Assembly: GCA_009885275.1 (NCBI GenBank)
Contig: VFKY01000376.1
Span: 1 to 7,065 of the forward strand
From: Verrucomicrobiota bacterium
GTDB lineage: Bacteria > Verrucomicrobiota > Verrucomicrobiia > Verrucomicrobiales > Verrucomicrobiaceae
Length of the DNA: 7,065 bases
Direction: 5' to 3'
Shown here: piece after piece, positions 1 to 6,948 of the stretch
Position numbering within the stretch: position 1 is the first letter of the stretch
Layout of the letters: each line of letters begins with the position of its first letter
Position numbers and translations under genes: made by a program
Notes under the pieces: generated by a model
What the model was told of the DNA's origin: nothing
The model's input: the letters and a program-made list of their open reading frames with translations, nothing else
Databases searched by the model: none

Positions 1-33
1 CGAGAATGCGTTGCACTGGGAATAATATTGAAG

Positions 34-1236
34 TCACGCACCATGCCGTGCTTTTGCAGAAATATAGCCCTGCAAAACCCGAGCTCTATAATGATCCCAG
101 GTAAACTGTTCTTCAACTCGTTTGCGAGCATTGAGCCCCATCACATGCATCTCATCAGGGTGTGACGAGGCATACTCTAGCGCCGATGCAATGGAGGCAA
201 CACTCCCGGAAGGTATCTCAAGACCCGTCTCCTGATCTACTATGGCATCACCCGACTCACGCGTGGCGATCAACGGTAAAGCACAGGCGGAGGCTTCCAA
301 TGTAACTTTAGCAAAGCCTTCACAGGCACTAGGAAAAATAAAAACGCTACTGCGACGCAGTTCATCTTGTACCTGATTAGTAAACCCGATCAACTTCACA
401 TTGGGCAAACCATACGTAGCCAGATCCGCCTTGATTTCATCATGCAAAGTTCCCACCAAAACCAATTCGGCATTGCGTAATTGCAGACTCTTCCATGCCT
501 CGAGAAGATGATGAACACCTTTACGTTTGATCAATGCACCAACAAAGATGGCGCGAAAAACCTCAGGTCTTTTCTCTGCCGGGCGATACCGGCTAATATC
601 CACTCCGCGCCCCACGTAATGCAATTTACTCTCTGAGATACCAGCGGCGAGAAAAGTTTCCGCTGATTTATGGGAAGGCATAAGCAGAACATCCGCAAGA
701 TCGTATTCCGTCAAATTCTGCAATCGCGTGGGATGCAGATGCTTTCTCCAATCCCTCCAGCCTCGATCATGAAGCCTTGCTTCACGTTCTGATTTAGTCT
801 CAGCGGGCTTGCTCACGCCCTTGTTACGATGCCATGTCGGAACATCCATGACACTAGGAATGTTCCGCAAGCGGGCCTCTATTAAAGAATTCAAACACTC
901 TCCACTCCAACCATGAAAAAAATCAAACCGCCCACTCCTCATACATTGAGAGGCCTGCCAGTCTAAATAACACTTCTTGGCGGCGTAGTAATCTCTGCTC
1001 CCAAGACATGAAAGCATTCTCACAGGATGATGTTGGAGAGACCTAATTTGCTTGCGTGGGATTTCTTGCTGGCGATTAGGATAACAGATCGCTTCCTTAA
1101 GAATCCCCTTTTTCCAAGCTGCCAATGCGCCTTCCAGGGATGTGGTATCAAGACCAGAACCACCCAATCCCGCGCTCGTGGCGTAAAGCACTGCTTTAGG
1201 AAATGCGGAAGGTGAATTGTCGGGAACAGAATTCAA
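34..1236 (-). CDS. Glycosyltransferase family 4 (GT-B fold), 400 aa
   Basis: This is a complete retaining GT-B glycosyltransferase, which would transfer a sugar from a nucleotide-sugar donor to a glycan or lipid acceptor at the inner face of the membrane. The N-terminal acceptor domain begins with a hydrophobic strand and glycine-rich loop (about residues 16-29). The donor domain starts near the GVD-x-SRYRP linker (211-219), followed by the FVGALIKRKG strand-loop (231-240) where a basic residue usually contacts the donor phosphate. The family EX7E motif is intact at E306 and E314. Length is normal for GT4. The start is TTG; an in-frame TGA lies four codons upstream, so the frame cannot extend further, and a GTG at codon 16 (1191-1189) is an alternative start. 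No ribosome-binding motif is visible. Donor and acceptor cannot be told from sequence. The small membrane protein upstream on the same strand may be co-transcribed. The family is secure; the role in exopolysaccharide or lipopolysaccharide synthesis is inference. Confidence 0.93.
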   Translation of the reverse strand: MNSVPDNSPSAFPKAVLYATSAGLGGSGLDTTSLEGALAAWKKGILKEAICYPNRQQEIPRKQIRSLQHHPVRMLSCLGSRDYYAAKKCYLDWQASQCMRSGRFDFFHGWSGECLNSLIEARLRNIPSVMDVPTWHRNKGVSKPAETKSEREARLHDRGWRDWRKHLHPTRLQNLTEYDLADVLLMPSHKSAETFLAAGISESKLHYVGRGVDISRYRPAEKRPEVFRAIFVGALIKRKGVHHLLEAWKSLQLRNAELVLVGTLHDEIKADLATYGLPNVKLIGFTNQVQDELRRSSVFIFPSACEGFAKVTLEASACALPLIATRESGDAIVDQETGLEIPSGSVASIASALEYASSHPDEMHVMGLNARKRVEEQFTWDHYRARVLQGYISAKARHGA

Positions 1237-1307
1237 GAGAGGAACTCAAGAGCGAGTGCAGAAAGTTTCAAGGCGAAAATGCAAGAGTTAACCAATCATC
1301 TCGATCT

Positions 1308-1640
1308 TCAAGTAGGGGACTTCTCTTGTTGGATCTCTTTTTTTGTGCGCTCTTGATTCTGCTCGAATTGCGTTCTTGGTCGCTTCGCTTCTTTTACACC
1401 CTCTATCGTAAAGTAAATGCAGTAGAGGGTCAGAACGAGACACCCCAGACTCAGAGTAAAAGAGAGACACTTGATCCAAAACTCATCACGGCGACGATCT
1501 TCGCGTGTACTATTAAGATCTGGTAGACCAGCTATATTCATCCACCACAATCTCCATTCCTTCGGATCACGCGTCATGATGAAGAACCAATAGGCTAGAA
1601 AGATACTTAAAATAGCGGAAATGGCGGACCCAACGGGCAT
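1308..1640 (-). CDS. Small two-helix membrane protein, hypothetical, 110 aa
   Basis: I do not recognise this protein. The translation looks like a membrane hairpin: a first hydrophobic segment at residues 3-22, a polar, tryptophan-rich, charged stretch at 23-55 and a second hydrophobic segment at 56-79. A strongly charged, Gln/Glu/Lys-rich tail (80-110) may be helical. The start is ATG, an in-frame TAG lies upstream (1688-1686), and no other usable start occurs between them. No Shine-Dalgarno sequence is seen. It ends 71 bases before the glycosyltransferase start on the same strand, so the two may share a transcript. A 107-aa open frame overlaps it on the plus strand (1203-1526), but that frame has lower-complexity, Ser/Arg/Leu-rich composition and lacks a convincing domain layout, so I prefer this strand. 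No function is proposed. Confidence 0.55.
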   Translation of the reverse strand: MPVGSAISAILSIFLAYWFFIMTRDPKEWRLWWMNIAGLPDLNSTREDRRRDEFWIKCLSFTLSLGCLVLTLYCIYFTIEGVKEAKRPRTQFEQNQERTKKEIQQEKSPT

Positions 1641-1822
1641 AAGATAAAAAACGTTCTGTGGTATAAATAATGTTTTAAAGAGATGCTACATTTCTTATTT
1701 TTATAAAAGCACCAGCAAGATAACTGTCCACCCTATCGTTGACTTATGCTTCATTGGCGGCAGCCCTTATAGACTCATCAATACTCTTCATTTCAACCTC
1801 AACTCATTACTCATCATTCAAT
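1641..1822. promoter_or_regulatory. Divergent intergenic region
   Basis: These 182 bases lie between the leftward membrane-protein start and the rightward dehydrogenase start. They are AT-rich, especially 1641-1710, and contain no convincing gene. Promoters for both directions are expected here. The leftward candidate is listed separately. For the rightward operon a good -35-like TTGACT occurs at 1739-1744, but the nearest -10-like TATAGA (1768-1773) is 23 bases away, so I cannot define that promoter. No clear operator palindrome was found. Confidence 0.5.
1700..1730 (-). promoter_or_regulatory. Possible sigma70-type promoter, leftward
   Basis: On the minus strand, TGGACA (1730-1725) differs from the -35 consensus at one base and TATAAA (1705-1700) differs from the -10 consensus at one base. 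The spacer is 19 bases, longer than the optimal 17. It would start transcription near 1693, about 50 bases before the ATG of the small membrane protein. Both hexamers are good but the spacing is poor and the region is AT-rich, so chance is possible. Confidence 0.28.
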
Positions 1823-3604
1823 ATGCCTCTTATTACTGACCGCAAAACCAAGCCGCAATACGACGTCATCATTGTCGGATCTGGAGCTGGTGGCGGTATG
1901 GCAGCCCTCATTTTAGCTTTGAACGGCATGAAAGTTCTCATGATAGAAGCAGGGAGAAACTATGAACCTCAGGTCGAGACTCCCATGTTCAACACCCCAG
2001 AAATGGCCCCCTTACGAGGAAATAAAACCCCGGGGAAACCCTTTGGCTACTATGACGCCACGGTAGATGGAGGATGGCAAGTGCCAGGGGAACCTTATAC
2101 CAACAAGGAAGGCACCGAAGGAGCATTCTGGTGGTGGCGTTCCCGCATGCTCGGTGGTCGCACGAATCATTGGGGACGAATCTCACTTCGCTTTGGGCCT
2201 CATGATTTTCGTTGCGCTTCCCGCGATGGATTGGGTGTAAACTGGCCCATGAGCTACGATGACATCTCTCCATGGTATGACCGTGTCGAAATGCTCATTG
2301 GCGTTTATGGCGAAAACTCAGGGATCGAAAACGCCCCCGATTCCCCTCCCGGTGTTCTTCAACCCGCTCCGAAACCACGCATCGGTGAGTTGATGGCTAA
2401 GAAGGCCGGCAAGAAAACGGGAGTACCTATTGTGGCAGCACGACGGGCGGTGCTCAGTCAACCGATGCAAGGTCAGCGTCTTGCGAAAGAGCTATTTCCC
2501 AACAACCCCAAAGCACAAGAAATCATGGCTCTCGATATGAGCCTGCGCGCTCCCTGTTTCTGGGCCACCGACTGCGGTCGAGGTTGCTCCATCCGCGCAA
2601 ATTTTCAGAGTACCACAGTCCTCATTCCACCAGCATTAGCCACCGGCAACCTAGATATCATCACCGATGCAATGGTACGGGAAGTCATCATTGGGCCTGA
2701 TGGAAAGGCTACCGGGGTTCACTATATCGACAAGACCACTCGCCGTGATGTCGTCGCCAAGGCTCGTGTCGTGATCCTTGCTGCCAGCACGTGCGAAACC
2801 TCCCGTATCCTACTCAACTCGAAAGCTCGCGACAAAGCGGGGCTCGCCAACTCCAGCGGACAGGTCGGAAAAAATCTCATGGATAGCGTAGGCACCTCAC
2901 TCGGCAGCCATATCCCCGCCATGGAAAACCTACCTCCGCTCAATGAAGACGGCGCAGGGGGCATTCATGTCTATTCCCCATGGTGGCTCGTCAGTCAGCA
3001 CGCAAAGCTAGGATTCGCTAGAGGCTACCACATTGAAATGGGAGGCGGGCGCCGGATGCCAACCGTAGCGAGCCTCGCGGTTCTCGATAGCAAATCTCCC
3101 ACTACTTATGGTTCCAAACTCAAAGAGGACGCCCGCCGCTATTATGGAGCCTCATTTGGCTTTGCCGGACGTGGTGAAATGATCCCCAACAAAGATTGCT
3201 ACTCTGAACTTGATCCTAATGTGGTCGATCAATGGGGAATTCCTGTCCTCCGCTTCCATTGGAAATGGAGTGACCACGAGATCAAACAAGCGGAACACAT
3301 GCAAAACACTTTCGCAGAATTGATCGAAGAGATGGGTGGAAAAGCCACCCCAAAAAGCGGACGCGATGCCATCCAACGTCCCGGTGAAATCATCCACGAA
3401 GTAGGCACAGCTCGCATGGGTGAAAAAGCTTCGGAGAGTGTCACCAATCAGTTCTGCCAGACTTGGGATGTCAAAAATCTCTTCCTCATGGATGGGTCCG
3501 TCCTTCCCTCGAACCCTGACAAAAATCCCACCCTGACCATTCTCGCTCTGGCTTGGCGCAGCAGCGAATATCTCATGGACGAGATGAAAAAAGGAAACAT
3601 TTAA
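1823..3604 (+). CDS. GMC-family FAD-dependent dehydrogenase, catalytic subunit with Cys-X5-Cys-X3-Cys motif, 593 aa
   Basis: This glucose-methanol-choline family flavoprotein should oxidise a sugar, sugar acid or other polyol. The Rossmann motif GSGAGG is at residues 19-24, with the ribose-binding Glu at 42. The FAD-contact segment GGRTNHWG is at 111-118. The C-terminal GMC domain carries the expected catalytic His525 (HEVGTARMG) and Asn568 (KNPTLT). Cys245, Cys251 and Cys255 form a C-X5-C-X3-C pattern like that known to hold a 3Fe-4S cluster in direct-electron-transfer FAD-glucose dehydrogenase. There is no signal peptide; the next gene encodes a Tat-signal partner that probably co-exports it. 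I chose the ATG at 1823 because it puts the FAD motif 13 residues in, as usual for the family; a TTG at 1739 would add 28 Ser/Thr-rich residues with no family counterpart. Family assignment is secure, the substrate is not. Alternatives include gluconate or glucose dehydrogenase and glucoside 3-dehydrogenase. Confidence 0.94.
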   Translation: MPLITDRKTKPQYDVIIVGSGAGGGMAALILALNGMKVLMIEAGRNYEPQVETPMFNTPEMAPLRGNKTPGKPFGYYDATVDGGWQVPGEPYTNKEGTEGAFWWWRSRMLGGRTNHWGRISLRFGPHDFRCASRDGLGVNWPMSYDDISPWYDRVEMLIGVYGENSGIENAPDSPPGVLQPAPKPRIGELMAKKAGKKTGVPIVAARRAVLSQPMQGQRLAKELFPNNPKAQEIMALDMSLRAPCFWATDCGRGCSIRANFQSTTVLIPPALATGNLDIITDAMVREVIIGPDGKATGVHYIDKTTRRDVVAKARVVILAASTCETSRILLNSKARDKAGLANSSGQVGKNLMDSVGTSLGSHIPAMENLPPLNEDGAGGIHVYSPWWLVSQHAKLGFARGYHIEMGGGRRMPTVASLAVLDSKSPTTYGSKLKEDARRYYGASFGFAGRGEMIPNKDCYSELDPNVVDQWGIPVLRFHWKWSDHEIKQAEHMQNTFAELIEEMGGKATPKSGRDAIQRPGEIIHEVGTARMGEKASESVTNQFCQTWDVKNLFLMDGSVLPSNPDKNPTLTILALAWRSSEYLMDEMKKGNI

Positions 3605-3636
3605 TCCCCTTTCACCCTTAATATTTTTTCACGATC

Positions 3637-4296
3637 ATGAGCCAAAAGCCCACTTCCCTCTCCCGCCGTGACGCACTCAAGTGGTTCGCTGGCAGTTCTG
3701 CCGCCAGCGCCATAGCCCCAGCGATCATCGCGGCCCCTAATGAAACAGAGCAAGCTCCACCAAGCTTCCCCACTCGCAGCGCTATTTATGACCCCAACTT
3801 TGCCAAGCCAGTCTATCCATGGGAAAAAGTATTAGCAACCGAGGAGCTCAAAACAGCCAACTCCCTAGCCGACATCATTCTCCCCAAAGATGCCCTTGGT
3901 CCCGCGGCATCCGAAGTGGGTGTAGCAGATTTCATCAACGAATGGATAAGCGCCCCAATCGACAAACACGAAGAGGAGAGTGAAATCATTCGCGGGGGGC
4001 TTAGTTGGCTCAACACCGAAAGCTTCCGCCGCTTCGAAAAACGCTTTGAAGAACTGACTCCCGAACAGCAAATTCAGATCGTGGATGACATCTGTGATGC
4101 CACGAAGTCCAAACCAGAACACCATATCGGGGCGATCTTTTTTCAACACTTCCGTAGCCTCTCTATCAGCGGCTATTACACCCACAGCGCCACCTGGAAG
4201 GGACTCGGTTATGTCGGCAATATCAGTATCGCCGGCCCCTACCCCGGCGTACCTGATGAGCTTATCAAAAAGCTAGGGCTTGAAGACGTGGCATAG
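3637..4296 (+). CDS. Gluconate 2-dehydrogenase subunit 3-like protein (small/gamma subunit), Tat-exported, 219 aa
   Basis: This is the small partner of the preceding flavoprotein. It belongs to the gluconate 2-dehydrogenase subunit 3 family, whose members bind the GMC subunit and supply its export signal. Residues 1-34 form a twin-arginine signal: SRRDALK with Arg10 and Arg11, a weakly hydrophobic Ala-rich stretch (17-32) and a likely cleavage site near Ala33. The mature domain shows the family pattern: an ADIILP segment (78-83), VADFINEW (96-103), a GLSWL segment (120-125), a helix with TPEQQIQIVDDI (141-152), and a conserved C-terminal GYYTHS (179-184) and WKGLGYVGN (187-195). Length is typical. 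It starts 32 bases after the dehydrogenase stop, indicating one transcript and probably a fixed subunit ratio. Known relatives form periplasmic complexes with a third, cytochrome c subunit, which is not found here. No Shine-Dalgarno motif precedes the ATG. Confidence 0.9.
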   Translation: MSQKPTSLSRRDALKWFAGSSAASAIAPAIIAAPNETEQAPPSFPTRSAIYDPNFAKPVYPWEKVLATEELKTANSLADIILPKDALGPAASEVGVADFINEWISAPIDKHEEESEIIRGGLSWLNTESFRRFEKRFEELTPEQQIQIVDDICDATKSKPEHHIGAIFFQHFRSLSISGYYTHSATWKGLGYVGNISIAGPYPGVPDELIKKLGLEDVA

Positions 4297-4331
4297 AGCC
4301 GCCCGCGGATTGCCTAATTTTAAGCCCCGTC

Positions 4332-5336
4332 ATGAAGAAACTCGTTCGAATTTTCATCTGGCTAACGGGGATTTTCTGCGTATGCCTATTAGCATTTTCG
4401 ACTGTGGTTTGGTGGGCCTCAAGCGAAATTGTTCATCCACCCCGAAGAGCCCTTCAGGACTATCATCAAGAGATGCTTGCAGACCCCGCGGCATTTGGTC
4501 TTTCCATAAAGTCTTTTGAAGTGCACGACGACTTCTCTGACGCAAAACCAATGCCCTGCCTAATGTGCGAACCCAGTACAGACAAAGGCGTTGGACTTCG
4601 TGGAAAAATTATTCGCACACAATTAGTAGCTAAGGGGTTGGTGCTTCCCGAAAGCGGAAAAGTTATAGGCACCATTGTTCTGTTGCACGGACGTAAAGGG
4701 AGAAAGGAGGATGGACTCCCTATTGCGGAAAGGTTTTGTGCTGTTGGTTTTCGATGCCTCTTGTTGGATCTACCTAGACATGGAGACAACCTAAATACGA
4801 TCGCGAGTTATGGTTTAAAAGAATGGAATTTGCCAAACGCGGCAATGATTGAAGCATCAAAAATATTTGGAATTCCCGCCACTCCGAGGGCTCTCTGGGG
4901 AATTTCACAGGGCGGTTCCGTTGCCATTCATGCAGCCGCGAAAACTTCATGGGACTCACTCGTCGTGATATCCTCCTTCACGAATTTTGATGAGGTCTGT
5001 CGATCACAATCAGATAAATTATTCAGTCCAATTTCTGGAGCCGTACACTCTGCGGTTCAATCATTAGTTAAGCTCAGGGGTGGTTACAGATTGGAACAAA
5101 TTCGCCCCTTGGAACTTGTTTGCAAACTTGATCTTCCAACTCTCATCGCGCATGGCACAAAGGACGACCTCATTCCATTAAATTGCGGCAGAGAACTTTT
5201 CGAAGCGCTTCCTAACAAAGACAAACAATGGATTAGCGTGGAAGATGGCACTCATGATCACGTTTTAACGACACCCATGCCCCTCTATGCGGAAATGGCT
5301 GCATTTTATCTGTCGCATTTGCCTAAATCTCATTAA
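4332..5336 (+). CDS. Membrane-anchored alpha/beta hydrolase, 334 aa
   Basis: This is a serine hydrolase of the alpha/beta-hydrolase fold, probably acting on an ester, lactone or similar bond. An N-terminal basic segment (K2, K3, R6) followed by a hydrophobic helix at about 7-28 suggests a signal anchor with the enzyme domain in the periplasm. The fold core starts near 111: oxyanion-loop LLHGRKG (117-123), LLLDLPRHGD (143-152), the nucleophile elbow GISQGG with Ser192, the acid Asp278 in HGTKDD (274-279), and His308 in GTHDH. The triad appears complete. A CxxC pair (Cys76, Cys79) lies before the core, and there are several other cysteines. It follows the small subunit by 35 bases and precedes the transporter by 28, so it is probably co-transcribed. 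Three 60-base samples give 40-45 % GC against 62-63 % in two samples of the transporter gene, hinting at separate origin. The substrate is unknown. Confidence 0.85.
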   Translation: MKKLVRIFIWLTGIFCVCLLAFSTVVWWASSEIVHPPRRALQDYHQEMLADPAAFGLSIKSFEVHDDFSDAKPMPCLMCEPSTDKGVGLRGKIIRTQLVAKGLVLPESGKVIGTIVLLHGRKGRKEDGLPIAERFCAVGFRCLLLDLPRHGDNLNTIASYGLKEWNLPNAAMIEASKIFGIPATPRALWGISQGGSVAIHAAAKTSWDSLVVISSFTNFDEVCRSQSDKLFSPISGAVHSAVQSLVKLRGGYRLEQIRPLELVCKLDLPTLIAHGTKDDLIPLNCGRELFEALPNKDKQWISVEDGTHDHVLTTPMPLYAEMAAFYLSHLPKSH

Positions 5337-5364
5337 AAGTCCGCCTCCCCTGAAAACATTCTCT

Positions 5365-6891
5365 ATGTCATCCAACTCTTCTTCTGACCGCAGTAAATTC
5401 ATGGCTCTCGCTGCCGCCTTCCTCGGTTGGCTCTTTGATGGATTCGAAATGGGACTGTTTCCTTTGATCGGAAAACCTGCGCTTCAAGATCTGCTGCCGC
5501 TGGAAAGCGCTGTGATGCGTGACCAATGGTTTACGGTCATCATCGCCACCTTTCTCGTGGGTGCGGCTACCGGCGGTGTTTTCTTTGGCTGGCTAGGCGA
5601 TAAAATCGGACGAGTCCGGGCCATGAGCTTCAGCATTTTCACCTATGCTATTTTTACCGGACTCTGCGGTTTTGCGACCGAAGCTTGGCACATCGCTATC
5701 CTCCGATTCATCGCCTCACTCGGCATGGGCGGAGAATGGGCGCTCGGCGTAGCCTTGGTAAACGAACTATGGACGAAAGGCAATCGCGCCTGGGTCGCGG
5801 GCGCCATTGGAGCGGCCGCAAACATTGGCTACATTCTCGTAGCCCTACTAAGCCTTGGTATGAACAGCTTCATCGACACGGTGAGGGCGTGGGCCATGGC
5901 CGTGGGAGCCTCCAGTGAAACTGCGGATTGGCTTTTTCAACACGGTGCTTGGCGATTTCTCATGATCAGCGGCGCCTTTCCGGCAGTGATTATTTTCATG
6001 ATCCGGTTCTTCGTTCCGGAATCCCACAAATGGGAAGAGGAAAAAGCCGCAGGTAAGACCTCCCACTGGAGCACGCCGGATCTTAACGGAGTGCTCATCG
6101 GTGCCCTAGCAGCTCTCGGTATTATCTGGTCATGGTCACCCATGGGCATCAAGGCTGGGGTCGGCACCCCACTAGCGGCCATCATCACCGTGATTGGTCT
6201 AGGCATCGTCCTCTGGGGCTATCTGCTTCCCGTGCGACGCTACCTGCAACGCGCTGGAGTGGCCGGCAGCTTCAGTGCCATGGATCAGGCGACAGTGAAG
6301 CGAAATCTGCTCCTTGGCGCCAGTATGGCAGGCATCGCTCTATTGGGAACATGGGGAGCGACACAACAAGCCCCCAAGTGGTCGACGGAACTCAATGCCA
6401 ATGGATGCCTTCACCCTCGTGAATACACTCAGCTCGCCACCGCATTCGGTGCCACCATCTTTGCCCTGCTTACTCCACTAATCGCCAATCTCCTCAACCG
6501 ACGCATCACTTATTTTTTCTGCTGCATCTTCTCTTTGGCTACGGCCATTCTATTTTACCAAACCAATGATACCGTCAATGGCTGGTTCTTCGGCACGGCC
6601 TTCCTCATGGGCGGCGTGACTGCCTCATTCTACGGCTTTTTCCCACTTTACCTACCCGAACTCTTCCCCACCAGCGTCCGCGCCACAGGTCAGGGCTTCT
6701 GTTTCAACGTCGGTCGAATCATCGCCGCAGTGGGTGGCCTCCAGATCGCGAACCTCATTCTCTTCTTCGGCGGCACTTCCACCGGTCATCTTGCCTCCGC
6801 CAAAGCCTACACAGTCCTCTGCCTCGTCTATTTCATTGGCATGGGGATCGTGTGGTTTGCCCCCGAAACCAAGGGTAAAGCACTTGAGTAA
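5365..6891 (+). CDS. MFS transporter, sugar/organic-acid porter type with about 14 helices, 508 aa
   Basis: This is a major facilitator superfamily permease in the inner membrane, probably a proton symporter for a sugar or organic acid. TM1 carries GWLFDGFEMG (21-30). The loop between TM2 and TM3 has the signature GWLGDKIGR (75-83). TM4 has RFIASLGMGGEWALG (114-128), as in aromatic-acid and metabolite:H+ symporters. PESHKW (218-223) follows TM6. The second half repeats sugar-porter features: YLPELFPTSVRATGQG (429-444) and the terminal PETKGK (500-505). Two further hydrophobic segments (about 241-258 and 268-288) sit in the central loop, giving about 14 helices rather than 12. I chose the ATG at 5365; a longer frame from 5287 would overlap the hydrolase by 50 bases and add a non-conserved 26-residue leader. 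It is the last gene of the likely operon, so its substrate may be linked to the dehydrogenase. The substrate is not predictable from sequence. Confidence 0.92.
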   Translation: MSSNSSSDRSKFMALAAAFLGWLFDGFEMGLFPLIGKPALQDLLPLESAVMRDQWFTVIIATFLVGAATGGVFFGWLGDKIGRVRAMSFSIFTYAIFTGLCGFATEAWHIAILRFIASLGMGGEWALGVALVNELWTKGNRAWVAGAIGAAANIGYILVALLSLGMNSFIDTVRAWAMAVGASSETADWLFQHGAWRFLMISGAFPAVIIFMIRFFVPESHKWEEEKAAGKTSHWSTPDLNGVLIGALAALGIIWSWSPMGIKAGVGTPLAAIITVIGLGIVLWGYLLPVRRYLQRAGVAGSFSAMDQATVKRNLLLGASMAGIALLGTWGATQQAPKWSTELNANGCLHPREYTQLATAFGATIFALLTPLIANLLNRRITYFFCCIFSLATAILFYQTNDTVNGWFFGTAFLMGGVTASFYGFFPLYLPELFPTSVRATGQGFCFNVGRIIAAVGGLQIANLILFFGGTSTGHLASAKAYTVLCLVYFIGMGIVWFAPETKGKALE

Positions 6892-6900
6892 GCCAAGGTT

Positions 6901-6934
6901 TACGCATTCAAGTTCGGTAAAGCATGAATGCGTA
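6901..6934. terminator. Hairpin between convergent genes, possible terminator
   Basis: TACGCATTCA (6901-6910) is repeated perfectly inverted as TGAATGCGTA (6925-6934), with a 14-base loop that can pair further inside (GTT with AGC, one G-U pair). It begins nine bases after the transporter stop and lies before the end of the convergent gene stop at 6949. Neither strand has a T-run directly after the stem; on the plus strand only TTTT occurs, 12 bases later. It may terminate or protect transcripts from one or both sides but is not a textbook intrinsic terminator. Confidence 0.5.
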
Positions 6935-6948
6935 GGAAAAAGATAGTT

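Noticed and set aside
1203..1526. Plus-strand 107-aa open frame
   Set aside because: It overlaps the 5' end of the glycosyltransferase and the better-looking minus-strand membrane protein, is rich in Ser/Arg/Leu runs, and shows no domain pattern.
1739..1773. TTGACT...TATAGA as rightward promoter
   Set aside because: The 23-base spacing is outside the usable range for a sigma70-type promoter.
1739..1822. TTG-initiated 28-codon N-terminal extension of the GMC dehydrogenase
   Set aside because: The Ser/Thr-rich stretch is neither a Sec nor a Tat signal, and the family normally starts just before the FAD motif, as it does from the ATG at 1823.
1989..2273. Minus-strand open frame inside the GMC gene
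   Set aside because: It is a shadow of the conserved dehydrogenase frame and its Cys/His/Arg-rich translation has no domain features.
3590..3629. AAAGG/CCTTT pairing followed by six T after the dehydrogenase gene
   Set aside because: The stem is only five AT-rich base pairs and lies 11 bases before the T-run; the tight spacing to the small-subunit gene argues for read-through.
5287..5364. Longer MFS start overlapping the hydrolase 3' end
   Set aside because: The extra 26 residues are read from hydrolase coding sequence and the short gap; the ATG at 5365 gives a normal polar N-terminus before TM1.
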